Positions 6,587-7,161 of a stretch of DNA of 7,161 nt are shown here, piece by piece (position 1 is the stretch's first letter; each line of letters starts with the position of its first letter). Source of the DNA: Thermoplasmatota archaeon. Its GTDB lineage: Archaea; Thermoplasmatota; Penumbrarchaeia; Penumbrarchaeales; Penumbrarchaeaceae. The DNA is taken from contig JAUVLN010000108.1 of NCBI GenBank assembly GCA_030600725.1, positions 1 through 7,161 of the forward strand, given 5' to 3'. The notes beneath the pieces were generated by a model. The model did not search any database, was not told where the DNA came from, and was given only the letters and a program-made list of their open reading frames with translations. The position numbers and the translations under genes were made by a program.

Positions 6587-7161
6587 ATGAAAAAGATGAT
6601 GCTTTCGATCCTGATCGCGGGTGCCTTTCTGGCATCCGGACTATTGATGGTACTGCCTGCGAATGCCGAAGGTGAAACACTCTCCTTCACGGACCCGTCA
6701 GGTGACGTTTTCAATGACGGTTTCACCTCGGATGTATATAACAACGCGGATATCACCTCTCTGACGATGGATGCCACTTCAGACCCCATCGTGTTCGAGA
6801 TGACCGTTCTTGGTGTTATCGTATATGAGAATACCTCTTTGCTTTACAGTTACTCCATCTCTATAGACCACAATGGGGACGGCGAGTATGGATCCACCAT
6901 CATGATCATGGCCTCAATGGGCATGACCCTGACGACCTTCATGAGCGATTATGGGGAGGGTTATTATTCAACGTTCGAGGTCTCTGGTGGAGGTACGGAT
7001 ACCCTTCATGTCGAGATACCACTGAGCTTCATAGAGGGGAGCCCGGGGATAGCTGACATATACGGAATGGCAATGATCGGGGATGACGTACCGAACTCCG
7101 CCGTCGATATGATCAACGACCCTTCCGGAACGGTGCCTGTGGATGATGACGATGACGATGA
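6587..7161 (+). CDS. Secreted DOMON/CBM9-like beta-sandwich protein with Asp-rich tail (3' end outside window)
   Basis: The frame is open for 191 codons from ATG 6587 to the right edge. Residues 1-27 are a signal peptide (MKKMM, a hydrophobic core, then PANA before EGE). The mature part starts with FTDPSGDV (residues 34-41), followed by DITSLTM (55-61) and a central ISIDHNGDGEYG (91-102). This 'DP.GD ... DI ... D.N.DG' arrangement is common in exported DOMON/CBM9-like beta-sandwich domains of archaea and bacteria; the acidic residues may bind a metal such as calcium. The strand LHVEIPLSFI follows at 140-149. Residues 186-191 are all Asp and mark the start of an acidic linker; in related archaeal surface proteins such a linker usually leads to a C-terminal membrane anchor, which would lie beyond the window. 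N82 is in a sequon. The gene is divergent from the operon and of intermediate GC. The ligand is unknown. Confidence 0.88.
   Translation, partial: MKKMMLSILIAGAFLASGLLMVLPANAEGETLSFTDPSGDVFNDGFTSDVYNNADITSLTMDATSDPIVFEMTVLGVIVYENTSLLYSYSISIDHNGDGEYGSTIMIMASMGMTLTTFMSDYGEGYYSTFEVSGGGTDTLHVEIPLSFIEGSPGIADIYGMAMIGDDVPNSAVDMINDPSGTVPVDDDDDD
7142..7161 (+). repeat. GAT/GAC codon run encoding poly-Asp
   Basis: Six consecutive Asp codons, mixing GAT and GAC, reach the right edge in frame with the secreted protein. The run probably continues outside the window. Such tandem trinucleotides can change length by slippage, altering the acidic spacer between the folded domain and the cell surface. Confidence 0.7.

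Overview
The window looks like archaeal DNA, most likely from the Thermoplasmatota side of Euryarchaeota. This is an inference from several cues rather than a marker gene. Two small proteins have N-termini resembling archaeal type IV pilins. Gene starts carry purine-rich GGAGG/GAGGGG ribosome binding sites, and TATA-like boxes lie about 25 bases ahead of expected transcript starts. Arg is often AGG, and the exported proteins are Asp-rich. Every gene I can support encodes an exported or membrane-anchored protein of unknown function; there is no metabolic enzyme, RNA gene, IS element or CRISPR array.

Layout: (1) 1-717, minus strand, AT-rich: 5' part of a secreted protein with a signal peptide, a GOLD/emp24-like beta-sandwich and an Ig-like second domain; it runs off the left edge. 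(2) 718-959: AT-rich spacer holding that gene's promoter and ribosome binding site, and possibly a T-run terminator for the operon upstream. (3) 960-6468, minus strand, GC-rich: a tight three-gene operon, transcribed 148 aa -> 159 aa -> 1529 aa, with ATGA stop/start overlaps at both junctions. The first two proteins are pilin/pseudopilin-like. The third is a giant protein with one N-terminal membrane segment, 13 N-glycosylation sequons, spaced cysteines and an embedded lamin-tail-like domain. (4) 6469-6586: 118-base divergent promoter region. (5) 6587-7161, plus strand: start of a secreted DOMON/CBM9-like beta-sandwich protein that enters an Asp-rich linker as the window ends.

The three-gene operon is the most interesting object. 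Two small proteins with pilin-like N-termini are translationally coupled to a very large surface protein, which suggests a surface filament or envelope assembly in which the giant protein is the exposed part. No assembly ATPase, platform protein or prepilin peptidase is present in the window, so the machine role is a hypothesis. The flanking genes also encode surface proteins, but they are separately transcribed and differ in base composition.
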